Shown: one piece after another, positions 1-7,853 of the stretch
Layout of the letters: each line of letters begins with the position of its first letter
Position numbering within the stretch: position 1 is the first letter of the stretch
DNA from: Evtepia gabavorous
GTDB lineage: Bacteria; Bacillota; Clostridia; Oscillospirales; Oscillospiraceae
NCBI RefSeq assembly: GCF_003425665.1
Contig: NZ_QQRQ01000008.1
Location: 1-64,000 of the forward strand
Direction: 5' to 3'
DNA length: 64,000 bases
Notes under the pieces: model-generated
Told to the model about the DNA's origin: nothing
Database searches by the model: none
Seen by the model: the letters and a program-made list of their open reading frames with translations, nothing else
Translations under genes and position numbers: made by a program

Positions 1-56
<56 letters not shown>

Positions 57-114
57 GTGAGTATATTGCTCGCGCTCATAGGCTGTCAACCCCTTTTTTC
101 CAATTCATTTTACC

Positions 115-414
115 CTATTTTTCTTCCCTTGGCAAGTCCTTCGTTTCGGCCTCTTCCTTCTCCACATCAATCCGAAACACGTTGATCACATCCACATCCG
201 GGCAGCAGAACTGAAAAGACCCGTCAGGCCGGGCGGGCAGGGTGCCGCCGTAGCGCAGGATATCCACATAGGGAAAGGCCACGTGCATGGCCATGGGGCA
301 GAGTCTGCCCCGCTCTGTGTCAAAGTCAAAGGTGTCCCCGATCCGGTGCCCTCTGTGGCACCCCATGGTCCCCTTCTGGTCCACCAAGGTCAGTCGAATT
401 TTGGGCTTTTTCAT
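115..414 (-). CDS. TIGR04076 family protein
   Basis: A 99-residue protein resembling the TIGR04076 family: short Cys-containing proteins of unknown function. Visible features are CHRGH near residue 19, the central LCPMA segment where family members have a CP motif, a GGTLPA turn, and FCCPD in the second half. The acidic, lysine-rich C-terminus is probably disordered. The start is ATG behind a GGAGG-like site. It reads in the same direction as the radical SAM gene upstream, about 120 bases away. No catalytic role is known; the cysteines could bind metal, but that is inference. Confidence 0.75.
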   Translation of the reverse strand: MKKPKIRLTLVDQKGTMGCHRGHRIGDTFDFDTERGRLCPMAMHVAFPYVDILRYGGTLPARPDGSFQFCCPDVDVINVFRIDVEKEEAETKDLPREEK

Positions 415-533
415 GGCCCATCGCCTCCCATCCTCCCCTTGCGGGGGTGTTCTCTCCCCATAGTATATTGGAATCCCCGGAAAAGAGATGCTGCCGCTGC
501 AACAAAAGAGGAAAAAAGGCGATCTCCTCCCGG

Positions 534-1148
534 TTACCCTGCAAAGGGCCGCACCCGGAACGTCGCGCCCAGCTCCTCCGCCAGGCGCCGGCAGGCTTCC
601 ATCTCCTGGGGGGATTTGTCATAGTCCACGATGGAGACCATCACCTTGGGCACGTACTGGACCGCCTGGCGGACAAAATCCAGCATGGCCTGCCAGCCCT
701 TCTCCCCGGCGCCGGGACGGGTGAGGCGGAGATACTCCTCCCGGTTCGACCCGTTGAGGGAGACGGAAACCGCGTCCAGGCGGCCTTTCAGTTCCGGGGT
801 GATGTCCCGGTGGTTGATGAGGCTGCCGTGGCCGTTGGTGTTCAGGCGGATGGGAGGCAGGTCGGCCCGTCCGGCGGCCCGGAGCTGGTCGCAGAGCCAA
901 AACAGATCGTCCGCCCGGCAGGTGGGCTCCCCATAGCCGCAGAAGACGATCTCGGTATATTGGCCCAGGTCCTGGGCCAGAATCTCGGCCAAGACAGCCT
1001 CCTTGGCCGGTTCCTCCTGGAGCCACAGGCCCCCCAGGGCGGAGGCCTCCTGGTCCCGGATGCAGAACACGCAGTGACAGTCACAGCGGTTGGTCATGTT
1101 AATATAGAGTCCGCCGAAGTAGTCATAGGTCACAATATCCCCTTGCAC
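534..1148 (-). CDS. TatD-associated radical SAM protein
   Basis: A roughly 204-residue radical SAM protein of the small family found next to tatD (TIGR04038-like). The 4Fe-4S binding motif CDCHCVFC near the N-terminus gives the CX3CX2C spacing, and GYGEPT further on is the SAM-binding GGE-type motif. I chose the GTG at 1146-1148: a GGGGAGG site lies 8 bases upstream, whereas the GTG at 1155-1157 overlaps that site. It ends with VRPFAG and is shorter than typical radical SAM enzymes, as expected for this family. The substrate is unknown. It lies 45 bases downstream of tatD, so the two are probably co-transcribed. Confidence 0.85.
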   Translation of the reverse strand: MQGDIVTYDYFGGLYINMTNRCDCHCVFCIRDQEASALGGLWLQEEPAKEAVLAEILAQDLGQYTEIVFCGYGEPTCRADDLFWLCDQLRAAGRADLPPIRLNTNGHGSLINHRDITPELKGRLDAVSVSLNGSNREEYLRLTRPGAGEKGWQAMLDFVRQAVQYVPKVMVSIVDYDKSPQEMEACRRLAEELGATFRVRPFAG

Positions 1149-1193
1149 GAAAAACACCTCCCCAAAAATCCTCCGGACCGCTCGGTCCGCCTG

Positions 1194-1955
1194 TTATGGA
1201 ATGGCAAAGAGCGCCTTGCCATTCTCCGTGGTGGCCTGCTCCACTTCCGCCGGGGTGAGCCCCTTGATCTCCGCAATGGTCTCCGCCATTCGGTAGACAT
1301 AGCGGGAGTCGCACCGCTTGCCCCGAAAGGGAGTGGGGGCCATGTAGGGGGCGTCGGTCTCCACCATGATCCGCTCCAAAGGCACCGCCGCGATGACCTC
1401 CGGGGCCTTCCGGGCGTTTTTGAAGGTGATGGTCCCGGTGAAGGACAGGTGCCAGCCCAGCTTCACCAGGGTTTTGGCGTCCTCGGCGCTGCCGGAGTAG
1501 CAGTGAAAGACCCCACGGACCCCGGGGAATTCCCGCACTATGGCCAGGCAGTCGGCGTGGGCCTCCCGGTCGTGGACGATGACGGGCAGGTCCAGGACCT
1601 TGGCCAGCTGGAGCTGGGCCCGGAAGACCTCCTTTTGCAGGTCCCGGGGGACCTCCTTCCAATAGTAGTCCAGGCCGATCTCCCCAATGGCCTTCACCTT
1701 GGGGTGGCGGGTCATCTCCGCCACCTGGTCCAGCCAGTCCACCGGCAGCCCCAGGGCGTCCTCCGGGTGGACCCCGGCGGCGGCGTAGACATGGGGGTAG
1801 GCCTCCGCCAGCTGGATGGACTGGCGGGAGGTGTCCAGGTCGCACCCCGGGCACAGGACCAGCCCCACCCCGGCCGCGGGGAGGGCGGAGAGAACCGCGT
1901 CCCGGTCCGGGTCAAAGGCCTCGGCGTAGTAATGGGCATGGGTATCAAAGAGCAT
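1194..1955 (-). CDS. tatD: TatD family metal-dependent hydrolase (putative DNase)
   Basis: A 253-residue TIM-barrel amidohydrolase of the TatD family. Metal and active-site positions are all present: THAH at residues 5-8, EIGLDYY, VIVHDREAH, FHCYSG and ETDAPYMAP. TatD proteins are reported as metal-dependent DNases acting in DNA repair or quality control. The start has an AAGGAGG site just upstream, inside the end of the DUF1836 gene. The DUF1836 gene ends 3 bases before it, so translation is likely coupled. Length is normal for the family. Confidence 0.93.
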   Translation of the reverse strand: MLFDTHAHYYAEAFDPDRDAVLSALPAAGVGLVLCPGCDLDTSRQSIQLAEAYPHVYAAAGVHPEDALGLPVDWLDQVAEMTRHPKVKAIGEIGLDYYWKEVPRDLQKEVFRAQLQLAKVLDLPVIVHDREAHADCLAIVREFPGVRGVFHCYSGSAEDAKTLVKLGWHLSFTGTITFKNARKAPEVIAAVPLERIMVETDAPYMAPTPFRGKRCDSRYVYRMAETIAEIKGLTPAEVEQATTENGKALFAIP

Positions 1956-1958
1956 GGC

Positions 1959-2603
1959 TCATTCCTCCTTTTCCGGCAGCTGTCCCAGGGGGTGGCGGCC
2001 CCGTCCGTCGCTGATTTTCTCCAATTCCAGCACCCGCTCCGGGTCGGCGTCCTGGAGGTGGAGGAGCTTTTCTGCCATGATCCGGGAGAACCCCGACTGG
2101 AGAATGCTCTGGATGATGACGTTCTCCACCACCCCCTCGTCGGTCACCTGGGGGTCCAGGATATCCTGCACCGCCGCCCGGGTCTGGGCCGTGTAAAAGT
2201 TGCCCACCTCCTGGAGCCGCTCCACATAGCTGGTATAGAAGTTCTTGATCTCCTCCTCGTCGGCGGTGGAGGGGAGCAGCTGCTGCAGCCCGTTGATGCT
2301 GATGCCCTGCTTGAGGGTAAAGATCATAATGAGAAAGGCGATGTGTACCCGGTAATACTTCCGTTTTTCCGGTGCGGGCATCACCTTCAGCCGGACATAG
2401 TTGTTGATGGTGGTGGGGGTCACCGGCTTGTCCTTGGAGTCCTCCATGGGGATGAAATCCAGGTACTGGCCCAGCAGGGCGATCACCTGGTCCATGTACA
2501 GACCAATGTCCGGCAGCTCCTTCCAGGCGGGGAGCTTGTAGTTGTTCAGATAATGCTCCCACCGGATGAGCTTGTGGGCAATCAGCTCTTTGTCATAAGG
2601 CAT
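1959..2603 (-). CDS. DUF1836 domain-containing protein
   Basis: A 214-residue protein with a DUF1836 domain, which looks like a MerR-style winged helix (TPTTINNYVRLKVMPAP suggests a DNA-binding helix) followed by a helical region. Longer reading frames upstream are discounted because the ATG at 2601-2603 has an AAGAGAG site and a promoter lies just upstream at 2689-2717. It is the first gene of the DUF1836-tatD-radical SAM-TIGR04076 run. A regulatory role is inferred from the fold; no target is known. Confidence 0.8.
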   Translation of the reverse strand: MPYDKELIAHKLIRWEHYLNNYKLPAWKELPDIGLYMDQVIALLGQYLDFIPMEDSKDKPVTPTTINNYVRLKVMPAPEKRKYYRVHIAFLIMIFTLKQGISINGLQQLLPSTADEEEIKNFYTSYVERLQEVGNFYTAQTRAAVQDILDPQVTDEGVVENVIIQSILQSGFSRIMAEKLLHLQDADPERVLELEKISDGRGRHPLGQLPEKEE

Positions 2604-2688
2604 GGTTTCTCTCTTCTTTCCGGACCAAGGGCAGGTCCTTCCGTTGGTGTATATTAAGAATGTACGCGGTCTTGGCTTCTTTTGTAAT

Positions 2689-2717
2689 ATTATAACACAA
2701 AATTGCAGGAAGAACAA
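2689..2717 (-). promoter_or_regulatory. Sigma-A type promoter for DUF1836/tatD operon
   Basis: Read on the minus strand, TTGTTC (2712-2717) and a consensus TATAAT (2689-2694) are separated by exactly 17 bases. It sits about 86 bases upstream of the DUF1836 ATG. Confidence 0.6.
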
Positions 2718-2798
2718 CCGCGGTGGAAAGAAGATTGTTTTTGTTCCTTGCGTTGTATATTATCTAAACGTTTTCTCTGCCAGGCACACTGCACCGGG

Positions 2799-3068
2799 CT
2801 ATCGCTTCGCTTCCAAGCCGGTCACCGCTTGGGCCAGGGAAAGATTTTCCCGGGAAACATAGATCACGTATTGCCTGTCCAGGCTGGCGTTCTGGAAGAA
2901 AACACCGGTCCGCTCCCGTCCGCCCCACAGGCTGAACCACGGGGAGGAGCGATCCTTCACCTTGACTTTATAGGGGATGCCGTGGGCATCCAGACGCCGC
3001 CGGAATTCCTCGCACCGCGCCAGGTCAAGCACCGTGGTCAGTTCCGTCTGATGAAACCAGGAAACCAT
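2799..3068 (-). CDS. Small protein of unknown function
   Basis: An 89-residue soluble protein. Its start is well supported: an AAAAGGAGGG site precedes ATG, and a plausible promoter lies at 3195-3223. The sequence has a basic first half (RRRLDAHGIPYKVKVKDR) and a C-terminal strand (YVIYVSRENLSLAQ). The layout resembles small DUF2007-like 'signal transducing' proteins, but I cannot assign it firmly. It is transcribed toward the DUF1836 gene, whose promoter lies about 100 bases downstream of its stop. Confidence 0.6.
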   Translation of the reverse strand: MVSWFHQTELTTVLDLARCEEFRRRLDAHGIPYKVKVKDRSSPWFSLWGGRERTGVFFQNASLDRQYVIYVSRENLSLAQAVTGLEAKR

Positions 3069-3194
3069 ACTTCGCCCTCCTTTTCCATTCGATCGGCATA
3101 GGGGATCAAACCAAGAACCACAGCATTGGTGCGCAGTCCAAGGAACCCGTGGGCCATATCATCCCCTCTGTGTTATTCTCGTCCTTCTTTCTTT

Positions 3195-3223
3195 AATTTA
3201 TCAAATCGTTCCGTTAAAATCAA
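3195..3223 (-). promoter_or_regulatory. Candidate promoter for the 89-residue gene
   Basis: On the minus strand TTGATT (3218-3223) and TAAATT (3195-3200) are 17 bases apart, in an AT-rich stretch. This implies a leader of about 120 bases before the ATG at 3068. The rest of the gap 3069-3300 shows no gene. Confidence 0.4.
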
Positions 3224-3300
3224 CAATTTATATCATAATATACACAAATATTTTGACGTTTTCTATGTGCTTCTCCCGAAAGGCGCCGCCTCTGCACCAA

Positions 3301-3332
3301 ACAAAAGCACCTGCCGCCGCAGGTGCTTTTGT
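3301..3332 (-). terminator. Intrinsic terminator after interrupted membrane gene
   Basis: A perfect 14-bp stem (3301-3314 with 3319-3332) around a CGCC loop. Read on minus, the second arm ends in a TTTTGTTT tract, placing it 9 bases after the stop of the fragment at 3342-3623. Confidence 0.8.
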
Positions 3333-3341
3333 CATGTGATG

Positions 3342-3623
3342 TCATTCCGTTGGTTCCAGTTTGGCTTCCTCATCTTTGTTCTGGGCATACAGAGCCGCCT
3401 TACTTTGCAGAACACAGGCAGCGTATCTGCAGACCGCCACGCCGCTCCAGAGGAAGAAAGCAGCAAGGAGCAAATCATCCATCTCATCCATGAGGAAGAT
3501 CAGCGCCGTCCCCACGGAGCCCACCATGCTTACCCGCGCAACGGCCATCAGCACAGCCACCGTGCAGGGGATCGCAGCGATCAGAAGCAGGATGGACAAT
3601 AACCTTGCACCGCCGCCGGCCAT
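3342..3623 (-). pseudogene. 3' fragment of small membrane-protein gene split by mobile element
   Basis: 93 codons starting at MAGGGARLLS, with two predicted membrane helices (about residues 8-28 and 53-70) and a charged C-terminal tail. It has no good ribosome site for its own ATG, only GGGGA 11 bases away. The 5' fragment at 13778-13855 ends with NLF and then ATGGC. Joining both fragments at the shared ATGGC gives one continuous 119-codon frame reading ...TNLFMAGGGARLL.... I infer that the gene was intact before the 10 kb element inserted. If instead it is read from the TTG at 3641 it would be a 99-residue protein. Confidence 0.6.
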
Positions 3624-3728
3624 AGACTGTTTTATCCCCAATTAGGTGTAAAACTCTGCTCGATGGCGGGCGGCGGCGTACAAAAAATCTATATGGTGTT
3701 TTTAAGAGAACCGTCCCGGCAGGACAGG

Positions 3729-5399
3729 TCAGGCAGTGACCTGTTCCACCTCCGGGATGGGTTTAAGATTAAAATGAATTTCGATAGAAATGTGTCTTGT
3801 TTTATCTTCGTCAATGCGCTCATGCACGACGATTTCTTTGATTAAGCGGTTAAGGGTGGCTGCGTCCAGCTCTGTGATGTTGGCGTATTCCTGAATGGCT
3901 TCCACCCATTGTTTTGCGTCATTGGCAAGCTGGACTTCATCGGACAGCCGCTTTCTGCCCTCTGACACTCTGGTTTTAAGCTCCGTCTGCTCGGTCTGTG
4001 TCTTTTCCAGCATGGTGTTGAAATTCTGCTCACTGATACGCCCTGCAATCATATCCTCATAAAGCCGCATGACCATTTTGTCCAGAACCTCAATCCGTTC
4101 CTCGTCCCTTGTAAGGGAGCGTTCCATTGCTTCCCGCTGTTCCCGCTGCTCTGCTTCACAGGTATTGGTCAGGCGGTCGGCAACCGCTTCCCCGTCCATC
4201 AGGGCAGCTCTGGCACATTCCCGGATTTTCCGCAGCACATGGCTGTAAAGGGTGTCATAGTCAATCCGATGCTGGGTGCAGTGGTTCTTTCCAAAGGCAT
4301 TGTAGGTCTTGCAGGAGTAAATCTGCTGAGGATGTTTTGCGTTTGTGTAGCGTATCGTCAGCGACTTCCCACACTCGCCGCATTTTATCAGTCCGGCAAA
4401 CAGGCTGATTTCATTGGTCTGCCCCGGACGCTGGCGGGATTTCAGCTTATTCTGCACAATATCAAAGCTCATGCGATCAATCAGCGGTTCATGCTGTCCC
4501 TCCACTACAATCCAGTCCTCCGGCTTCTTTTCCCCAATCGTGCCGATTTTGAAACGGTAGTCTTTTTTCTGGGAAGCAATCGCCCCGGTGTAGACGGGAT
4601 TCATCAAAAGGTCTTTGATAACGGAGAAGTCCCACATATACCGCCCGTTTTCCGGGTCTTTCTTTTCCCATTTGGTGCGGGTATTGCGAAGCCCCCGTTC
4701 CCGGTTCCACCATGTGGGGCAGGGGATTTTTTCTTCCTCCAGCCGTCTGCGGATATAGTTCGGACCATGACCGTTCAGGGCATATCCGAAAATCAGTCGC
4801 ACAATCGGGGCGGTTTCCTCGTCAATGAGCAGATGGTTTTTGTCCTCCGGGTCTTTCCGATACCCAAACGGGGCAAGACACCCGGTAAACTGTCCTTTCT
4901 GCGCTTTCAGAAGATAAGAGGAATGGACTTTCTTGGAAATATCCTTGCTGTACATCTCGTTCAGGATATTCTTGAACGGGGCAATATCGTTGTTATCCCG
5001 CAGGGTGTCGATACCGTCATTCATGGCGATATAGCGGACACCGTTTCTTGGGAAAAAGTCCTCAATCAAATGCCCGGTTTGCAGATAGTTACGCCCCAGT
5101 CGGCTGAGGTCTTTCGTGATGACAAGGTTGATTTGCCTGCGCTCAATGGCTCTCAACATTCTCTGTAAATCAGGACGCTCCATATTAAGACCTGTGAAAC
5201 CATCGTCCTGATAGACTGCCACAACCTCCCATCCCTGCTTTTCGCAGTATTTTTCCAGCATATCACGCTGGTTTGCGATACTGGCACTTTCGCCTTGCAG
5301 GTCATCGTCCTTTGACAGCCTGCAATAGACCGCTGCACGATAGCCCCCGGCAAGTGCCTTTCCGATTGTTCTGTATTCCATTTCGTTCATCATAGCCAT
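3729..5399 (-). CDS. Large serine recombinase (recombinase family protein)
   Basis: A 556-residue large serine recombinase. The resolvase domain occupies about residues 20-170, with the catalytic serine in YCRLSKDD (S29) and the ITKDLSRLGRNY arginine segment. A recombinase domain follows, with a zinc ribbon (CGECGK ... SCKTY) near residue 350, a long coiled coil (about 410-500) and a DUF4368-like end. This is the element's integrase/excisionase, related to TnpX/TndX-type proteins of clostridial elements. It starts directly after the stop of the 65-codon gene (TAA then ATG), so it is probably translationally coupled. Its stop lies about 100 bases from the element's left end, the usual place for such enzymes. 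Confidence 0.95.
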   Translation of the reverse strand: MAMMNEMEYRTIGKALAGGYRAAVYCRLSKDDDLQGESASIANQRDMLEKYCEKQGWEVVAVYQDDGFTGLNMERPDLQRMLRAIERRQINLVITKDLSRLGRNYLQTGHLIEDFFPRNGVRYIAMNDGIDTLRDNNDIAPFKNILNEMYSKDISKKVHSSYLLKAQKGQFTGCLAPFGYRKDPEDKNHLLIDEETAPIVRLIFGYALNGHGPNYIRRRLEEEKIPCPTWWNRERGLRNTRTKWEKKDPENGRYMWDFSVIKDLLMNPVYTGAIASQKKDYRFKIGTIGEKKPEDWIVVEGQHEPLIDRMSFDIVQNKLKSRQRPGQTNEISLFAGLIKCGECGKSLTIRYTNAKHPQQIYSCKTYNAFGKNHCTQHRIDYDTLYSHVLRKIRECARAALMDGEAVADRLTNTCEAEQREQREAMERSLTRDEERIEVLDKMVMRLYEDMIAGRISEQNFNTMLEKTQTEQTELKTRVSEGRKRLSDEVQLANDAKQWVEAIQEYANITELDAATLNRLIKEIVVHERIDEDKTRHISIEIHFNLKPIPEVEQVTA

Positions 5400-5597
5400 T
5401 TACCCACACAATCCAGACGGTATCTGGCTCTTTTGAACCTCATCTTCATTATACTTCAAATCTTTCTTTTTGGCAAGATATTCTTTCGTATTTGTCTTTC
5501 CGTATTTCTGGGAAATCAGGCTGACGAACACATCAGTGGCGTCCAGCTCCCCGTCAAATACAGTGGTCACATGAATCTCTGTTTTGTTTTTTGCCAT
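5400..5597 (-). CDS. Small element-encoded protein upstream of recombinase
   Basis: A 65-residue lysine-rich protein (residues include TTVFDGELDATDVFVSLI and a KKKDLKY stretch). It abuts the recombinase start with no gap, suggesting co-translation and perhaps a recombination accessory role. No domain is recognised. The 240 bases between it and the VapE gene (5598-5838) hold no convincing gene, only a weak hairpin around 5756-5781. Confidence 0.6.
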   Translation of the reverse strand: MAKNKTEIHVTTVFDGELDATDVFVSLISQKYGKTNTKEYLAKKKDLKYNEDEVQKSQIPSGLCG

Positions 5598-5838
5598 AGG
5601 CAGTTATCCTCCATACATGAAAATAGCCAGACAGAGGGTATCGGCAACGAAGTCCGGCAACGGGCTTCAAAAGACCTTGCAAACAATCTCAATCTGGCGA
5701 TGGTTACTATTTATACTTTTCTTTTATTTTTCTGTTGTTTTGGTTGTTATAAGGGAGAAAAGCCCGGAAATAAGGGTTTTTCCCCGGCAACCGGCTCGGC
5801 AACGGGATAGCAACAGGGGGTGCAACGGGCTGTCATTT

Positions 5839-7233
5839 TCAGAATGGAAGCTCCATCTGTTCTGTGACCTCCACAAAACCGTCCATCGTTTTTTCAGACG
5901 GGTTGCCGGAGTCCGTTGCCGGGTTTTCACGCTCCCAGCCCTTTTGTCTGCCATATTCTGAAAACATTCTTGGGTTTGGGAAGTACCGCCAGCGGTCAAT
6001 GCACTGGTTCATAATCTCGTTGATTTCCCGGATTTCCCATTGCTTCGGCTCGTCAAAAGCATGGTTCAAGGCTTCCTTATAGAGCTGCTTGGAGCAGACC
6101 ATGTTCCCGGTGTACTTATCAAGATACGCCTGTATCATCCCGGCTTTGGTGTCCTCTGGCATAAAATCCCGCTGGTGTTCTTTGAGATACCGCTGCATGG
6201 CAGGGCTGAAAGCCAGCTTGAACCTGCCACTTCGGTAAATCTCCATCGCTTCTGCCCACATCTGCTCGATATAGGCTCTGGAAGCAGCTTCGTCCTCCAA
6301 AATGTGAACCTCGGCTTGCTCCGGGTACACCATGACGGGGATAAAGCGGCGGTTGCCGGAACGGTCAAGGGGCAGGAAGTCAAGGGCATTGGAAGTGCCG
6401 CCAAACACGCACTGACGGGGGCGGTCTGCCGGGTGTGTTTCATAAGGTATCTTGTAAACCTCTTTCTGCCGGCTTAAAAACGACTTGATTTCCTCAATGC
6501 TCTTGGCGTTGGCGGTTGCCATCATTTCCGACATTTCGATAATCCAGTGACCTTGCAGCTTGCGGTACACATTGTCATCGTCCAGCTTCCGCAAATCATC
6601 GGAGAACCACTCGTCCCGGACTGCCAGCAGACGGAAGAAGGTGGACTTGCCAGCCCCCTGACCGCCTACCAGACAGAGCATGATTTCAAACTTACACCCC
6701 GGCTGAAAGGCTCGTGAGATTGCACCCAGCAGGAACAGCTTCAACGCTTCATAGGTGTAATCGTCTGCGTCAGCCCCCAGAAAGTGCCGCAGACAGAAAC
6801 GGATTCGTTCTGTCCCGTCCCACACAAGGGCACTTAGGTAGTCCCGGATGGGATGGTACTTGTTTTCATTCGCCACAATCCCGATGGCGTTATCAATCTT
6901 TTTCTCATTGGTAAGCCCGTAGGTTTCTTCCAGATAGAGAAGCAGATACTTCATGTCCGTATCGTTCAGGGCGGTGCTTTCTCTGTGGAAGCCGATGGGC
7001 TTTATGATGTCCTTGCGGTCGGTCAGGATGTTGTATGCGATAGCCCCGGAAAGCAGCGGGTCACGCTGGAATACGGTCAGGCAGTTCCGTATGCTCTGAC
7101 GGACACCGCCTTTCTCGGTGGTTTCCAGCCCCGCCTTGATTTCCTCAATGCTCTGGGGCGGTTGCATGGCGTTCATGGTGTTTTTTAGTTCTTGCTGCGT
7201 CTGCGGCTGCAAGCTCTGCCATTCGCTGTTCAA
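5839..7233 (-). CDS. Virulence-associated E (VapE) family ATPase
   Basis: A VapE-type protein of up to 464 residues: a helical N-terminal part, then a P-loop GGQGAGKST at residues 190-198, a WIIEMSEM Walker-B-like segment, and GTSNALDFLPLDRSGNRRF, the sensor and arginine region of the superfamily 3-like AAA core. It likely acts as a replicative helicase for the element together with the CHC2 primase. The first ATG (7233) overlaps the primase gene by 89 bases. The in-frame ATGs at 7176 or 7167 are therefore real alternatives, but neither has a clear ribosome site. Confidence 0.88.
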   Translation of the reverse strand: MNSEWQSLQPQTQQELKNTMNAMQPPQSIEEIKAGLETTEKGGVRQSIRNCLTVFQRDPLLSGAIAYNILTDRKDIIKPIGFHRESTALNDTDMKYLLLYLEETYGLTNEKKIDNAIGIVANENKYHPIRDYLSALVWDGTERIRFCLRHFLGADADDYTYEALKLFLLGAISRAFQPGCKFEIMLCLVGGQGAGKSTFFRLLAVRDEWFSDDLRKLDDDNVYRKLQGHWIIEMSEMMATANAKSIEEIKSFLSRQKEVYKIPYETHPADRPRQCVFGGTSNALDFLPLDRSGNRRFIPVMVYPEQAEVHILEDEAASRAYIEQMWAEAMEIYRSGRFKLAFSPAMQRYLKEHQRDFMPEDTKAGMIQAYLDKYTGNMVCSKQLYKEALNHAFDEPKQWEIREINEIMNQCIDRWRYFPNPRMFSEYGRQKGWERENPATDSGNPSEKTMDGFVEVTEQMELPF

Positions 7234-7789
7234 GCTGTATCACATCCTTTCCGTAGTCCGTAATCAAAGCCGCTTTTTCCTCTGTTTCCCCGAACAGCAG
7301 CACATCCAGCAGATATTCCACTTGATCTTGCTTCTGTAAGGCTTCTATAAACCGGGGATGAAAGGCTTCCTCCGGGGAGTGCGGGGCATAATCCTTTCTC
7401 CATGCCCGGAGCAGGTGGCGATAGTCGGCAAGAATACGGAAGCAGCGGTTTTTTGCTTCCTGAAACTGTTCCTCCGGGGATTTCTGCCGGGGCTTGGGCT
7501 TTTTTGCCTTTCCCGGCGGTTTCCAGTCCTCATAGGAAAGCCCGAAGTCCTGTGCCAGCTGTACGGCGGCTTCTTTCTTTCCCAGCCCATACAGGGCGGC
7601 GGCAAAATCAATCACATCTCCATCTGCACCGCAGCCGAAGCAGTGGTAACGCCGATCCAGCTTCATGCTTGGGGTTTTATCGTTATGGAACGGGCAGCAA
7701 GCCATCCCGTTCCGACCTACATGGATTCCATAATGCTCCGCAGCCTGTCTTGTTGTGACGGACTGCTTCACGGCTTCAAATACATTCAA
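7145..7789 (-). CDS. CHC2 zinc-finger primase-like protein
   Basis: A 214-residue protein containing only the zinc-binding part of a DnaG-like primase: CCPFHNDKTPSMKLDRRYHCFGCG near residues 30-55 gives the CHC2 pattern, without a TOPRIM catalytic domain. I chose TTG at 7787-7789 because AAGGAGGG lies 5 bases upstream; the ATG at 7846 has no such site and would add a non-conserved leader. The second half is basic and helical. It overlaps the VapE gene and probably works with it as a split primase-helicase pair. Confidence 0.85.
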   Translation of the reverse strand: MNVFEAVKQSVTTRQAAEHYGIHVGRNGMACCPFHNDKTPSMKLDRRYHCFGCGADGDVIDFAAALYGLGKKEAAVQLAQDFGLSYEDWKPPGKAKKPKPRQKSPEEQFQEAKNRCFRILADYRHLLRAWRKDYAPHSPEEAFHPRFIEALQKQDQVEYLLDVLLFGETEEKAALITDYGKDVIQLEQRMAELAAADAARTKKHHERHATAPEH

Positions 7790-7853
7790 ATCTATCCCTC
7801 CTTGAAAACAAAAAAGCACCTGACATTCTCTGATTGAAAATGGCAAGTGCCTG

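Noticed and set aside
447-2657. A 736-codon plus-strand frame opposite the radical SAM, tatD and DUF1836 genes
   Set aside because: It is antisense to three well-supported genes and arises from GC-rich codon bias.
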